NCBI GenBank assembly: GCA_003433295.1
Contig: CP016202.1
Location: 139,703-200,646, forward strand
Source: Eubacterium minutum ATCC 700079
Lineage (GTDB): Bacteria > Bacillota > Clostridia > Peptostreptococcales > Anaerovoracaceae
Direction of reading: 5' to 3'
DNA length: 60,944 nt
How positions within the stretch are numbered: the first letter of the stretch is position 1; every line of letters starts with the position of its first letter. The notes under the pieces were generated by a model. The model did no database searches. It was not told where the DNA came from and saw only the letters and a list, made by a program, of their open reading frames with translations. The translations under genes were made by a program, and so were the position numbers. Shown one piece after another: positions 35,630 through 44,567 of the stretch.

Positions 35630-36559
35630 GTGGATACGAAAGAATTGAAAGCATTGATAGAAGACGTTCTTTCTGAGATGAACGTTTCGGATGAAGCCGA
35701 TACCGGTAAGGATGAATCGGCGGAAACCGTTACGGACAGGGACTCGACTGCGGAAACACAGACAGGCGGTGCTTGCGAGCAGGAGGGAGTTGAAGAGGGA
35801 ACTCTTGAAGATATAACAAAGATCGATGTAAAAGACCAGTATCTTGTCGGCAATCCTGTCGATAAAGAGGGATTCATGGAACTTAAACGGTTTGCGCCGT
35901 GCAGATTGGGAATCGGTAAGGCCGGGGCACGCTACAAGACTTTGCCTCAGCTGATGTTCAGAGCCGCACATTCTGCCGCGCAGGATGCCGTATTCTCTGA
36001 TGTGGATCAGGAATTTGTAGACAATTTGGGGTTGTTCACGGTACAAAGCAGATGCGAGAGCAAGGATGAATATCTTACAAGACCCGATTTGGGAAGACGG
36101 CTGTCCGAAGAGGCTGTAAAAACCATAAAAGAAAAATGCGAAATGAACCCTCAAGTCGAGATATTTGTTTCTGACGGGTTGAGTTCGGCAGCCGTTGCCG
36201 CAAATACAGAGGACGTTCTTTCCGGAGCGCTTCAGGGTTTGAAGAGCAACGGAGTAAAAGTAGGAACTCCGTTCTTCCTTAAATACGGGAGAGTCGGAGC
36301 CATGGATGAGGTGTCGGAAATATTGAAAGCGGATGTAACCTGCGTGCTTATCGGAGAAAGGCCGGGACTCATAACCGCCACATCCATGTCGGCATATATG
36401 GCGTATAAGGGAACCATAGGTATGCCGGAATCAAGGCGAACCGTTATATCCAATATTCATTCCGCAGGAACCATACCTGCCGAGGCCGGGGCTCACCTTG
36501 CGGAAGTGATTAAAATCATGTTAGACAAGAAAATAAGCGGAACAGAGTTGAAATTATAA
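35630..36559 (+). CDS. eutC: ethanolamine ammonia-lyase small subunit
   Basis: 309 residues. The C-terminal two-thirds (from about 80) hold the EutC fold ([31 protein letters not shown]), which with EutB binds cobalamin. The N-terminus is a short amphipathic helix [17 protein letters not shown] followed by an acidic, variable linker (about 20-65). This layout matches the encapsulation peptide that brings EutBC into the shell. Translation starts at GTG 35630 with AGGGAGG upstream. Confidence 0.95.
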   Translation: MDTKELKALIEDVLSEMNVSDEADTGKDESAETVTDRDSTAETQTGGACEQEGVEEGTLEDITKIDVKDQYLVGNPVDKEGFMELKRFAPCRLGIGKAGARYKTLPQLMFRAAHSAAQDAVFSDVDQEFVDNLGLFTVQSRCESKDEYLTRPDLGRRLSEEAVKTIKEKCEMNPQVEIFVSDGLSSAAVAANTEDVLSGALQGLKSNGVKVGTPFFLKYGRVGAMDEVSEILKADVTCVLIGERPGLITATSMSAYMAYKGTIGMPESRRTVISNIHSAGTIPAEAGAHLAEVIKIMLDKKISGTELKL

Positions 36560-36571
36560 GGAGAGGAAAAA

Positions 36572-37225
36572 ATGAAAAGAGATCCATTAAAATCAAGCGT
36601 CCTTGCCGCAAAGATAATCCCGAATGCAAGTCCTGAAATGTTGAAGGACTTCGACATGCCGGCAGATTACAAATCGCTGGCACTCATAACGGCGGATTGT
36701 GACGATGTGACGTACACCGCGCTTGATGAAGCGACCAAGAAAGCCGATGTTGTGGTTGCGTACGCAAAGAGTTTTTACGGAGGTGCGGCGAACGCCAATA
36801 CAAAACTTGCCGGAGAAATCATAGGTATACTGGCAGGCCCGAATCCGGCGGAAGTGAAGAGCGGTCTGGAAGCGGCCATAGACATGATAGAGAATGAAGC
36901 CTATTTTATCTCCGCAAACGACGATGACACCATAGCATATTATGCTCACTGTATATCGAGAACGGGGTCGTACCTTTCCGAGGGGGCGGGAGTCGCTGAG
37001 GGAGAGGCTTTGGCTTATCTGATTGCGCCTCCGCTGGAAGCGATGTATGCGGTCGATGCCGCTATCAAGGCGGCTGACGTAAAACTCTGTGTTCTTTATG
37101 CGCCGCCGTCGGAAACCAACTTCGGAGGAGCTCTTCTTACAGGAAGTCAGTCGGCGTGTAAATCCGCATGCGATGCTTTTGCGGCTGCGGTTGAATTTGT
37201 CGCGGACAATCCGGTTGCGTTTTAA
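36572..37225 (+). CDS. eutL: EutL microcompartment shell protein
   Basis: 217 residues with two BMC domains in one chain, which form pseudo-hexameric trimers with a gated central pore. Typical segments are AKIIPNASPEM at the start, YAKSFYGGAANANTKLAGEIIGILAGP in the first domain (read in parts) and LCVLYAPPSETNFGGALLTG in the second. AAGGAGAGG precedes ATG 36572. Confidence 0.95.
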   Translation: MKRDPLKSSVLAAKIIPNASPEMLKDFDMPADYKSLALITADCDDVTYTALDEATKKADVVVAYAKSFYGGAANANTKLAGEIIGILAGPNPAEVKSGLEAAIDMIENEAYFISANDDDTIAYYAHCISRTGSYLSEGAGVAEGEALAYLIAPPLEAMYAVDAAIKAADVKLCVLYAPPSETNFGGALLTGSQSACKSACDAFAAAVEFVADNPVAF

Positions 37226-37298
37226 AGACACTTAAGGTATGAAACGGCAAAATGCATTTGAAATGCGAGAGTATATTTAGAAACGGGAGGAAAAAGAA

Positions 37299-37583
37299 AT
37301 GACTAATATGCAAGCTTTGGGAATGATTGAAACGAAAGGTTTGGTAGGATCGGTGGAAGCTGCCGATGCGATGGTAAAAGCGGCCAACGTTACGTTGACG
37401 GGCAAGGTCCTTGTCGGAGGAGGTCTTGTGACCGTCATGGTAAGAGGCGATGTAGGTGCCGTAAAGGCGGCGGTAGATGCGGGCGCGGCCGCAGCCGAAA
37501 GAGTCGGAGAACTGATATCTATTCATGTAATCCCGAGACCGCACAGCGAGGTTGAGATGATTTTGCCTGAGAAGGAAGATTAA
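37299..37583 (+). CDS. eutM: EutM-type BMC-H shell protein, copy 1
   Basis: 94 residues, a single BMC domain ([20 protein letters not shown], then [20 protein letters not shown], ending [10 protein letters not shown]). It makes the flat hexamers of the shell facets. 88 of 94 residues match the second copy at 38173. The differences are L/H within the pore-side strand, E/D, and the last four residues. GGGAGG lies before the ATG. Confidence 0.96.
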   Translation: MTNMQALGMIETKGLVGSVEAADAMVKAANVTLTGKVLVGGGLVTVMVRGDVGAVKAAVDAGAAAAERVGELISIHVIPRPHSEVEMILPEKED

Positions 37584-37616
37584 GCGAAACGCAGTAAAAG
37601 ATTAGGAGAAACTCAA

Positions 37617-38180
37617 ATGTTGGCTTTAGGAATGATAGAAGTCTACGGGAGAATCGGAGCAATTGAAGGGTTGGACAGCGCTTTGAAATCCGCAAACGTT
37701 TCTCTGGTAAACATGGTTAGGGTAGGAGGCGGATTGACCTCGGTATTCGTTGAAGGAGATGTGGGTGCGGTGAAAGCCGCGATAGATTCCGCTTCCGCCG
37801 CAGCTTCGGCGGTGGGTAAGCTCTGCTCAAGCCATGTGATTCCAAGACCGGACAGAGCGGTAAGAGCGATGCTCGACATGAATGTCTCCGATAAAGGAAA
37901 ACCCGTAGTTCCCGAATCAGGAAAAGAATTTAAGGAACGGGAATCCGAAAAAGAACCTGTTAAGCTTGAGGATAAATCTCTCAAAAAGGGCGATGAGCAC
38001 GCCCGTGACGAAAGTCCTGACAACATGACGGTTGGGCAGCTCAGAGCCTTGGCAAGGGTGACGGAAGGCTTCCCTATGTCCAAGAAAGAAATTAAATTTG
38101 CGAAAAAGACGGAACTGGTTAAAGCCTTAAACGAATTTAAGGCAGATGTAAATGATGATGGAGGAAAAAGAAATGACTAA
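37617..38180 (+). CDS. BMC shell protein with a C-terminal SAP/Rho-N-like tail
   Basis: 187 residues. Residues 1-90 are a BMC domain ([31 protein letters not shown]). An acidic/basic linker (about 95-140, [18 protein letters not shown]) leads to a small helical domain at 141-180 ([16 protein letters not shown], then KKTELVKAL). That pattern fits the SAP or Rho N-terminal fold, which binds nucleic acids. The position between the EutM copies and the two-part plan recall EutK, whose tail is a helix-turn-helix of unknown role. The stop overlaps the next eutM start by eight bases. Confidence 0.82.
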   Translation: MLALGMIEVYGRIGAIEGLDSALKSANVSLVNMVRVGGGLTSVFVEGDVGAVKAAIDSASAAASAVGKLCSSHVIPRPDRAVRAMLDMNVSDKGKPVVPESGKEFKERESEKEPVKLEDKSLKKGDEHARDESPDNMTVGQLRALARVTEGFPMSKKEIKFAKKTELVKALNEFKADVNDDGGKRND

Positions 38181-38457
38181 TATGCAAGCTTTGGGAATGA
38201 TTGAAACAAAAGGACTTGTCGGATCGGTAGAAGCTGCGGATGCGATGGTAAAGGCAGCAAACGTTACGCTTACGGGCAAGGTGCATGTAGGTGGAGGACT
38301 TGTCACCGTAATGGTAAGAGGTGATGTGGGAGCTGTCAAAGCCGCAGTCGACGCAGGCGCAGCCGCAGCCGAAAGGGTCGGAGAACTGATTTCTATTCAC
38401 GTGATTCCAAGACCGCACAGCGATGTGGAAATGATTTTGCCTAAGTCGCAGCAGTAA
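38173..38457 (+). CDS. eutM: EutM-type BMC-H shell protein, copy 2
   Basis: 94 residues, nearly identical to copy 1 at 37299. A 48-base block from the ribosome binding site through codon 12 (37286-37333 and 38160-38207) is identical, after which the two genes differ mainly at synonymous positions. The protein ends in KSQQ instead of EKED. ATG 38173 lies inside the end of the tailed BMC gene. Confidence 0.95.
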   Translation: MTNMQALGMIETKGLVGSVEAADAMVKAANVTLTGKVHVGGGLVTVMVRGDVGAVKAAVDAGAAAAERVGELISIHVIPRPHSDVEMILPKSQQ

Positions 38458-38491
38458 CTTGGGCATAGTGGTATTTAAGGAGGTGTGGTAG

Positions 38492-39319
38492 TTGAAAGTT
38501 ATAACGGAAGCTTTGATAAGAGCTGAACTAAAGGCTACACAACCTGAAGTGTATTACATACCTGAGGGCAAAATACTGTCTCCTGCGGCCAGGGAATACC
38601 TGCAGAGCATGCAGATTGGAATCGAGTTGGAGAAGAATCGCATGGTTGGCGAAAAAGAAAAAAGAGCCGACCTTGCCGCCGGCATTTCCGCGGATACGAG
38701 ATTGAGTAAAGATGTGGATGTGACCGGAGGAGAGAAGAAGTCTTCTCCGGCGAAATACACGGATTATGAAACAGGCGCGGGATATGATGTCAAACCGGAA
38801 CATATGACTCAAATATATGCTAACATGCTGGTCGACAAAGACCATCCGCGAATTAAGTATCGGGGAAAACTTGACAGACTTCAGGCGGAAGTCATCAATG
38901 CACAGTGTGTCATAAAAAAAGAGGGGGCTTATACTCTCCTGATTGACGAGTTGGATAACATTCTGTCCATTCTGAGAGAGATGATGAGATGTGAAGTTAT
39001 GGATGAGCCTTTTAGCAACGATACGATCATTGGTCTGAATCATAAAGAACTGAGAGAACGCTCACACAATCCGATGAAGTTCTATAACATAAAGCAGATG
39101 CTCCTGCCCGATTATAAAATGGGAATCGTGCATTCAGCTCTGAACGTGATCAGAACTTCAATACGAGAGGCGGAAGTCATTGCGGTTTCGGCATTTAAGC
39201 AGAACAGAAAACTCGAAAGGACAGATATAATTGAAGAACTCAACAGACTGTCGAGCGCACTTCACATAATGATGTGCAGGTATCTTGCGGGAGAGTATTC
39301 TTTGACGGAGAAAGGATGA
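38492..39319 (+). CDS. eutT: EutT cobalamin adenosyltransferase
   Basis: 275 residues from a TTG start set by AAGGAGGTG. The C-terminal part (about 110-275) has the adenosyltransferase fold with HPRIKYRGKLDRLQAEVI; it makes adenosylcobalamin for EutBC. The N-terminal part holds EVYYIPEGKILSPAAREYL, a small motif also seen in the protein at 42609, and a variable linker (about 50-100). The cysteine-rich HX11CCXXC iron/zinc site of Salmonella EutT is absent, as in other Firmicutes. Confidence 0.9.
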   Translation: MKVITEALIRAELKATQPEVYYIPEGKILSPAAREYLQSMQIGIELEKNRMVGEKEKRADLAAGISADTRLSKDVDVTGGEKKSSPAKYTDYETGAGYDVKPEHMTQIYANMLVDKDHPRIKYRGKLDRLQAEVINAQCVIKKEGAYTLLIDELDNILSILREMMRCEVMDEPFSNDTIIGLNHKELRERSHNPMKFYNIKQMLLPDYKMGIVHSALNVIRTSIREAEVIAVSAFKQNRKLERTDIIEELNRLSSALHIMMCRYLAGEYSLTEKG

Positions 39320-39323
39320 AAGA

Positions 39324-40571
39324 ATGTTTAAGGAATTAGTTAACAGCATCACGGATATCAATGTGTTCACCAAGAGCATATCCGAATGGTTTTCCACGAT
39401 TTCCATAAACAAAATCATTATTTTCGTAATGATGATTTTTATGATCGTTGGAGCTGTCGATAAGATCCGTGGCAATAAGAAAGGTTACGGGGAACAGTTT
39501 GACGAGGGTTTCAACGCGATGGGGCCTCTTGCTATAGCGATGGCGGGGGTTGTTGCCGCCGCGCCGGTTTTGGCAATAATACTGAAACCTGTAATAGTAC
39601 CTGTATATGAATTGTTCGGAGCGGATTCTTCGATGTTCGCAACCACGCTTCTGGCCTGTGACATGGGAGGTTACCCGCTTGCCATGCAGATGGCTTCGAA
39701 CGAGACAATAGGCAATTTTTCGGGGCTTATACTCGGAACGATGATGGGACCTACCATTGTGTTTACGATTCCGGTTGCACTCAGTATCATAAAGAAAGAA
39801 GACAGAGGATACCTGGGCGCAGGAATCTTGGCAGGACTGATAACGGTTCCGATAGGGTGCATAGTCGGCGGACTGGTTATGAATGTGACGCCGTACAAAA
39901 TCGATATACTTACGATTGTTATCAATTTAATCCCGGTAATAATAATAGCGGGACTTATAATCCTCGGTCTCTGGTTTGCGCCGCAGAAGATGATCAACGG
40001 ATTCAACAAGTTCGGTACGGGGGTGACCGTTGTGATCACGGTGTTTACCGCAATAGCTGTCTTTGAGTATCAGACCGGAATCAAATTCCCTCTGCTCAAC
40101 AAGATGGTTGAGCCTGATGCGGCCGGAGTCATTCCTCTGGAATCGGGACTTTTGGTTTGCGGGCAGATAGCAATTGTGTTGATCGGGGCCTTCCCTATGG
40201 TAAAGTGGATCACGAACACATTTGAAAAACCGCTTAAAAAAATCGGAGCCAAACTCGGAATGGATCAGGAGGGATCCGCAGGATTGATAGCAACTTTGGC
40301 AAATAATATAGCCATGTTCAATATAATGGGAGAGATGAACTCCAAGGGCAAGATTCTCAACGTTGCCTTTGCGGTTTCTGCCGCGTTTGTATTCGGGGAT
40401 CATCTCGGATTTACCGCGGGAGTTAATAGTGAGATGATTTTCCCTGTTATCGTGGGCAAGCTGGTTGCCGGAATCACGGCGCTTATATTGGCAAACGCCC
40501 TGTCGCATATGCTTCTCGCCAAGGTTGAAACGAGCAGACCTGTAGAAAAAGAAAGTGAGCGGAAGCTATGA
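39324..40571 (+). CDS. eutH: EutH ethanolamine transporter
   Basis: 415 residues with about ten to eleven membrane segments. EutH family segments include DEGFNAMGPLAIAMAGVVAA, ACDMGGYPLAMQMA and FGDHLGFTAGVN. It imports or facilitates entry of ethanolamine at low external concentration. It starts four bases after eutT, and its stop overlaps the eutQ start (ATGA). Confidence 0.95.
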   Translation: MFKELVNSITDINVFTKSISEWFSTISINKIIIFVMMIFMIVGAVDKIRGNKKGYGEQFDEGFNAMGPLAIAMAGVVAAAPVLAIILKPVIVPVYELFGADSSMFATTLLACDMGGYPLAMQMASNETIGNFSGLILGTMMGPTIVFTIPVALSIIKKEDRGYLGAGILAGLITVPIGCIVGGLVMNVTPYKIDILTIVINLIPVIIIAGLIILGLWFAPQKMINGFNKFGTGVTVVITVFTAIAVFEYQTGIKFPLLNKMVEPDAAGVIPLESGLLVCGQIAIVLIGAFPMVKWITNTFEKPLKKIGAKLGMDQEGSAGLIATLANNIAMFNIMGEMNSKGKILNVAFAVSAAFVFGDHLGFTAGVNSEMIFPVIVGKLVAGITALILANALSHMLLAKVETSRPVEKESERKL

Positions 40572-41002
40572 ACATAGATAAGAATGCGCTTCGAGAGATA
40601 ATAAGCGAAGTGGTAAAGGAAACGTTGGAAAGACAGACGGAACGGGAGTTTCTGAAAGAAAAGGACGAGAGCGGAATTATAAAGATAAGACCGTCCACCG
40701 TAAAATGCGAGCAGTTCCAAGGTGCTGAGGGAGTGTATCTCAAGGACATCGTGACTCTTGAAGAGGCGCCTCGCATGGGAGCGGGCATAATGGAACTTGA
40801 TCATACGAGTTTTGAGTGGACGCTCACCTACGACGAGTATGACTATGTGATAGACGGAGAACTTGAAATCGAAATAGACGGCAGAGTCATCAAGGGAAAA
40901 GCGGGTGACATAATATACATACCTAAAGACAGTCACATACACTTTCAGACTCCGACAACTGCAAGGTATGCATACTTCGTATATCCGGCAGATTGGCAGT
41001 AA
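40568..41002 (+). CDS. eutQ: EutQ cupin protein (acetate-kinase type)
   Basis: 144 residues. A cupin barrel fills the C-terminal 100 residues (YDEYDYVIDGELEIEIDGR, PKDSHIHFQTPTTARYAYF). Salmonella EutQ has acetate kinase activity and is needed for anaerobic growth on ethanolamine. The first 20 residues (IDKNALREIISEVVKETLE) form an amphipathic helix like those of EutC and EutE and may target the protein to the shell. Confidence 0.9.
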   Translation: MNIDKNALREIISEVVKETLERQTEREFLKEKDESGIIKIRPSTVKCEQFQGAEGVYLKDIVTLEEAPRMGAGIMELDHTSFEWTLTYDEYDYVIDGELEIEIDGRVIKGKAGDIIYIPKDSHIHFQTPTTARYAYFVYPADWQ

Positions 41003-41035
41003 GCAGTAAAAAGAGAAAGAAGCGGGAGTGCGTAT

Positions 41036-41881
41036 ATGAGCGAGGGACTGATGAATTTTAAGAAGTGCGATGAATTTGTCGCAGAATTTGAAAAGGTGAT
41101 AGAAAAGCCTGTAAAAAGCGCTTCCAAAGTTTATTATGCCGGTATAGATTTAGGCACTGCCTGCGTGGTTATGGCGGTTCTCGATGAAAATTATCGCCCC
41201 GTGGCAGGCGCCTATCGGTATGCCGATGTAGTGAGAGATGGGATGGTGGTCGACTATATAGGCGCGATCAGAACAGTGAAATCCATGAAGGAGAAAATAG
41301 AAGAAGAACTCGGAACTGAACTTCTCTATGCCGCCGCCGCGCTTCCTCCGGGTACGGATGCGCTCGACGGCGGTGCAGTCAGTAATGTCTGCCGGGCTGC
41401 GGGATTTGAAATAACCTCTCTCATGGATGAGCCTGCGGCGGCGAACAGATTGCTCAAGATAGGTAACGGAGCAATAGTCGATATAGGAGGAGGGACCACG
41501 GGAATATCAGTCATAAAAGACGGGAAAATAGTTTCTTCCGTTGACGAGGCGACGGGAGGGGTGCATTTTTCGCTCGTTCTTTCGGGGGCGTATAGGATGA
41601 AATTTGACAGCGCCGACGAATACAAACGAAACGGCAAAAACCATACCGAGATACTTCCCGTGGTAAAACCCGTTATAGAGAAGATAGCGGGAATAATCGA
41701 AAAAGCCGTTGCCGTACATGAAGTTGACACGGTCGTCCTCGTGGGAGGAAGCAGTTGCCTCACGGGTATAGAGAAAGTTATAGAAAAGAATACGGGGATA
41801 TGCACACTGAAACCGAAGAATCCGCTGTTTGTGACGCCTTTGGGAATAGCCTTGAGTTGTACTACGGATATCATCGATTGA
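41036..41881 (+). CDS. eutJ: EutJ, Hsp70/actin-fold protein
   Basis: 281 residues. Nucleotide-binding loops are YYAGIDLGTACVVMAVLD (phosphate 1) and AIVDIGGGTTGISV (phosphate 2), and the adenosine loop is VVLVGGSSCL. EutJ is a predicted chaperone for eut enzymes or the shell; its exact job is unproven. GGGAG lies nine bases before ATG 41036. Confidence 0.92.
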   Translation: MSEGLMNFKKCDEFVAEFEKVIEKPVKSASKVYYAGIDLGTACVVMAVLDENYRPVAGAYRYADVVRDGMVVDYIGAIRTVKSMKEKIEEELGTELLYAAAALPPGTDALDGGAVSNVCRAAGFEITSLMDEPAAANRLLKIGNGAIVDIGGGTTGISVIKDGKIVSSVDEATGGVHFSLVLSGAYRMKFDSADEYKRNGKNHTEILPVVKPVIEKIAGIIEKAVAVHEVDTVVLVGGSSCLTGIEKVIEKNTGICTLKPKNPLFVTPLGIALSCTTDIID

Positions 41882-41894
41882 ATGGAGTCGGATT

Positions 41895-42215
41895 ATGGAT
41901 TTGAGGATAATAAAATCGCCATCGCAGGGGACACTTGATCTTGTCAAGCGTAGAATGGGTTTTCCGAAAGAGAGCCCCTTTGACAACGCGGATGCCATAG
42001 GTCTGGTTCAGGGCAAGATGATAGACATGGTGTGCGCTGCGGACATAGCGGAAAAGGCGGTGGGAGTACAGGTGTTTGACGTAAAGGGTATCTGCCCTCA
42101 ACATATGACGCTGCTTGCCGTATTCGGTGATACAGCATCAGTTTCCAACGCCTTGGCCGAGATAGAAAATAAACTGAAAGAGGGTATGTACAATGATTAC
42201 AGCCAAAATTATTGA
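41895..42215 (+). CDS. BMC-domain protein with an N-terminal extension
   Basis: 106 residues. A basic 30-residue extension (LRIIKSPSQGTLDLVKRRMG) precedes a BMC-like domain (AIGLVQGKMIDMVCAADIAE to ALAEIENKL). It lacks the usual pore loop glycines and has cysteines in the motifs DMVCAAD and GICPQHM. Similar proteins sit in clostridial eut loci. It may be a minor shell or luminal component. Its end overlaps the eutN start by 23 bases. Confidence 0.8.
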   Translation: MDLRIIKSPSQGTLDLVKRRMGFPKESPFDNADAIGLVQGKMIDMVCAADIAEKAVGVQVFDVKGICPQHMTLLAVFGDTASVSNALAEIENKLKEGMYNDYSQNY

Positions 42216-42459
42216 TAACATATGGGCAACTAAAAAGGCCGATGCGTTGAGAGGATATAAACTTATGCTCGCTGAGGTAATAGGGGGTAAAGAAAACGGC
42301 AGACGCATCGTGGTTGTTGACAACATAAGCGGTGGAGTGGGGGACAGAGTTATCGTAGCGACCGGCTCCTCCGCGAGAAAAATGCTCGGCGACGACAGTA
42401 TTCCCGTGGATGCCGCGGTGATAGGCATCATAGACGATGACTGCAATGTAGAAAAATAA
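42193..42459 (+). CDS. eutN: EutN/CcmL pentameric vertex protein
   Basis: 88 residues, BMC-P type. Segments KLMLAEVIGG, GGVGDRVIVATGSSARK and AAVIGIIDD are characteristic. Pentamers close the vertices of the shell. AAAGAGGG lies upstream of ATG 42193 within the preceding gene. Confidence 0.95.
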   Translation: MITAKIIDNIWATKKADALRGYKLMLAEVIGGKENGRRIVVVDNISGGVGDRVIVATGSSARKMLGDDSIPVDAAVIGIIDDDCNVEK

Positions 42460-42473
42460 GGTTGCGTTTTACG

Positions 42474-42514
42474 ATACTCAGACGTAAGGCAGACGTTTGT
42501 TTGCATCTGAGTAT
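42474..42514 (+). other. hairpin after eutN
   Basis: ATACTCAGA (42474-42482) pairs perfectly with TCTGAGTAT (42506-42514) around a 23-base loop that itself contains CGT/ACG pairing. No T-run follows. It may process or stabilise the long eut transcript between the shell genes and eutE. Confidence 0.4.
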
Positions 42515-42608
42515 GACGGTTTGTACGTTGGCGAATCGCAGATGTTATGTGCGAGAATATAGAGGCTCGGTTTTAGTGAAAATGTGTTGAAAGGAATGGT
42601 TGCAGAAG

Positions 42609-42959
42609 ATGAAAAAACTGATAACTGAAAGAATCGTGGAAGAATTTCTAAAGGGGAATTCAAAAAAGTTTCGCGTTGATAGAAATACTTTAATCACTCC
42701 ATCCGCAAAGGATTTAGCAAGAAAAGAGGGTGTTGAATTTGTTTGCGGGGAATCGAATGACGCGGGCGCATGCTGCGGAGTTAACAAGGATGAAGAAGTG
42801 TGCGGGAACAATAATGTAACATCCGAAAATAAAGTGTGCACGGATGAAAAAAAATCGTGTGCGGATGAAAAAGAGCATTCCGCTTTCACCGAAAAAGAAC
42901 GGAAGATGGTGGTTGCGGCCATAATCGAAGTTTTGAAAGAGAAAGGCCTTTTGAAGTAG
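42609..42959 (+). CDS. small eut-locus protein, EutT N-terminus-like
   Basis: 116 residues. The first 50 (KKLITERIVEEFLKG, then RNTLITPSAKDLARKEGVEF) resemble the N-terminal motif of EutT. A middle part is rich in Cys, Asp, Glu and Lys (six cysteines spread over about 45 residues). The end (ERKMVVAAIIEVLKEKGLL) is an amphipathic helix like shell-targeting peptides. I do not recognise a known function. The start is uncertain: ATG 42609 or TTG 42600, with AAAGGA at 42590-42595. Confidence 0.7.
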   Translation: MKKLITERIVEEFLKGNSKKFRVDRNTLITPSAKDLARKEGVEFVCGESNDAGACCGVNKDEEVCGNNNVTSENKVCTDEKKSCADEKEHSAFTEKERKMVVAAIIEVLKEKGLLK

Positions 42960-42983
42960 AAACTGAACAGTCAGGAGGACAAG

Positions 42984-44477
42984 ATGGAATTTGAGAAAAA
43001 CCTTAAGTCTATACAGGAAGCCGGGAATTTAGCCGTTCTGGGGAATAAAGCCGCGGAGGCATTGGCTGAATACAGCGCAGAACAGATAGACAGGATAATT
43101 AAAAATATGGTCAGAGTAGGGGAGGAACATGCCCTTGAACTGGCGGAGATGGCTGTGGAAGAAACGGGATTCGGGATTGTCGATGACAAGGTGTATAAGA
43201 ATCATATGGCAACCGGTATGCTGTATGAATCTATAAAAGACATGAAGACGGTCGGAATAATAAATGAGGATGATGAGAAAAAAACCGTGGAACTGGCGGT
43301 GCCGGTCGGGCTTGTTATGGGGATAGTTCCGTCAACCAATCCGACATCGACGGTACTTTTTAAGTCCATTATTGCGCTTAAGTCGAGAAATCCAATAATC
43401 TTTTCGCCGCATCCGTCGGCAGCAAAATGTACATGCCGCGCGGCTGAACTCATGGAAGAGGCCGCAATTGAGGCGGGTGCTCCCGCAAACTCCGTGAACT
43501 GTTTAAAAAACCTCTCCATGGAGGCGACAGACGCGCTCATGCACTCCAAGGAAGTGAAGTTAATTATTGCCACCGGAGGCCCGGGAATGGTAAGGGCCGC
43601 ATACAGTGCCGGAAAACCCGCTATCGGAGTAGGCGCCGGCAACTCGCCCGCTTACATAGAAAAATCGGCGAATGTCAAAGATGCGGTTGAGAGAATCATG
43701 GCCAGCAAGACATTTGACAACGGAACCGTCTGCGCTTCCGAACAATCGATAATATGTGAACATTCCAATGAGGCGGAAGTGATCGCGGAATTAAAAAAGC
43801 AGGGCGGATATTTTATGTCTGAAGAAGAAACGAAGAAAGTTTGTAAGCTTTTGTTTAAAAACGGTACCGCAATGAACGCAAAGTTCGTGGCAAAGAACCC
43901 TCAGGTAATCGCTGATGCGGCGGGAATCAACATCCCGGAGAATACAAGGCTTCTTGTCGGAAGACAGAAAGGTGTCGGCGACGACGATCCTCTTTCATAT
44001 GAGAAACTTACGACGGTAATAGCATTCTATACGGTGGCTGATTGGGAAGAGGCATGCGAACTTTCTATAAGGCTTTTGCAGAACGGCATAGGACACACCA
44101 TGAGCATACATACCGAATCTCCCGAGATGGCGCTCAGATTTGCGGCAAAACCGGCTTCGAGGATTCTGGTTAATACGGGAGGAACTCAGGGCGGTACCGG
44201 AGCGTCTACAGGACTGGCTCCATCTTTCACCCTCGGGTGCGGCACCATGGGAGGTTCTTCAGTTTCCGAAAACGTGACACCGCTTCATCTGATCAACAAA
44301 AAAGTGCTTGCCTACGGAACTAAGGATGTCAGAACCTTGGCCGAAAAAGATGACGTCTTTCAAAAGTATCACGGCAGAGTGGAGAAAAACGTGTTGTCGG
44401 ATAACGATAACGGGGGCATATCCATAACTGAAAGCGAACTTAAGGAAATAATCGCGGAAGTAATAAAAGCGTTGTAA
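42984..44477 (+). CDS. eutE: EutE acetaldehyde dehydrogenase (CoA-acylating)
   Basis: 497 residues of the aldehyde dehydrogenase fold. The catalytic cysteine is Cys250 in NGTVCASEQS; MGIVPSTNPTSTVLFKS is the cofactor-binding region. It oxidises acetaldehyde to acetyl-CoA with NAD. The last 20 residues after a glycine-rich linker (ITESELKEIIAEVIKAL) form an amphipathic helix, so the likely encapsulation peptide is C-terminal instead of N-terminal. AGGAGG precedes ATG 42984. Confidence 0.95.
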   Translation: MEFEKNLKSIQEAGNLAVLGNKAAEALAEYSAEQIDRIIKNMVRVGEEHALELAEMAVEETGFGIVDDKVYKNHMATGMLYESIKDMKTVGIINEDDEKKTVELAVPVGLVMGIVPSTNPTSTVLFKSIIALKSRNPIIFSPHPSAAKCTCRAAELMEEAAIEAGAPANSVNCLKNLSMEATDALMHSKEVKLIIATGGPGMVRAAYSAGKPAIGVGAGNSPAYIEKSANVKDAVERIMASKTFDNGTVCASEQSIICEHSNEAEVIAELKKQGGYFMSEEETKKVCKLLFKNGTAMNAKFVAKNPQVIADAAGINIPENTRLLVGRQKGVGDDDPLSYEKLTTVIAFYTVADWEEACELSIRLLQNGIGHTMSIHTESPEMALRFAAKPASRILVNTGGTQGGTGASTGLAPSFTLGCGTMGGSSVSENVTPLHLINKKVLAYGTKDVRTLAEKDDVFQKYHGRVEKNVLSDNDNGGISITESELKEIIAEVIKAL

Positions 44478-44567
44478 TGGAAGAGATAATGATGTATATA
44501 TAGATATATATATCGGTACCTGATAATTGTACGTGTTTGGAACGGACAGAACAAGGAAGGCGGATCC

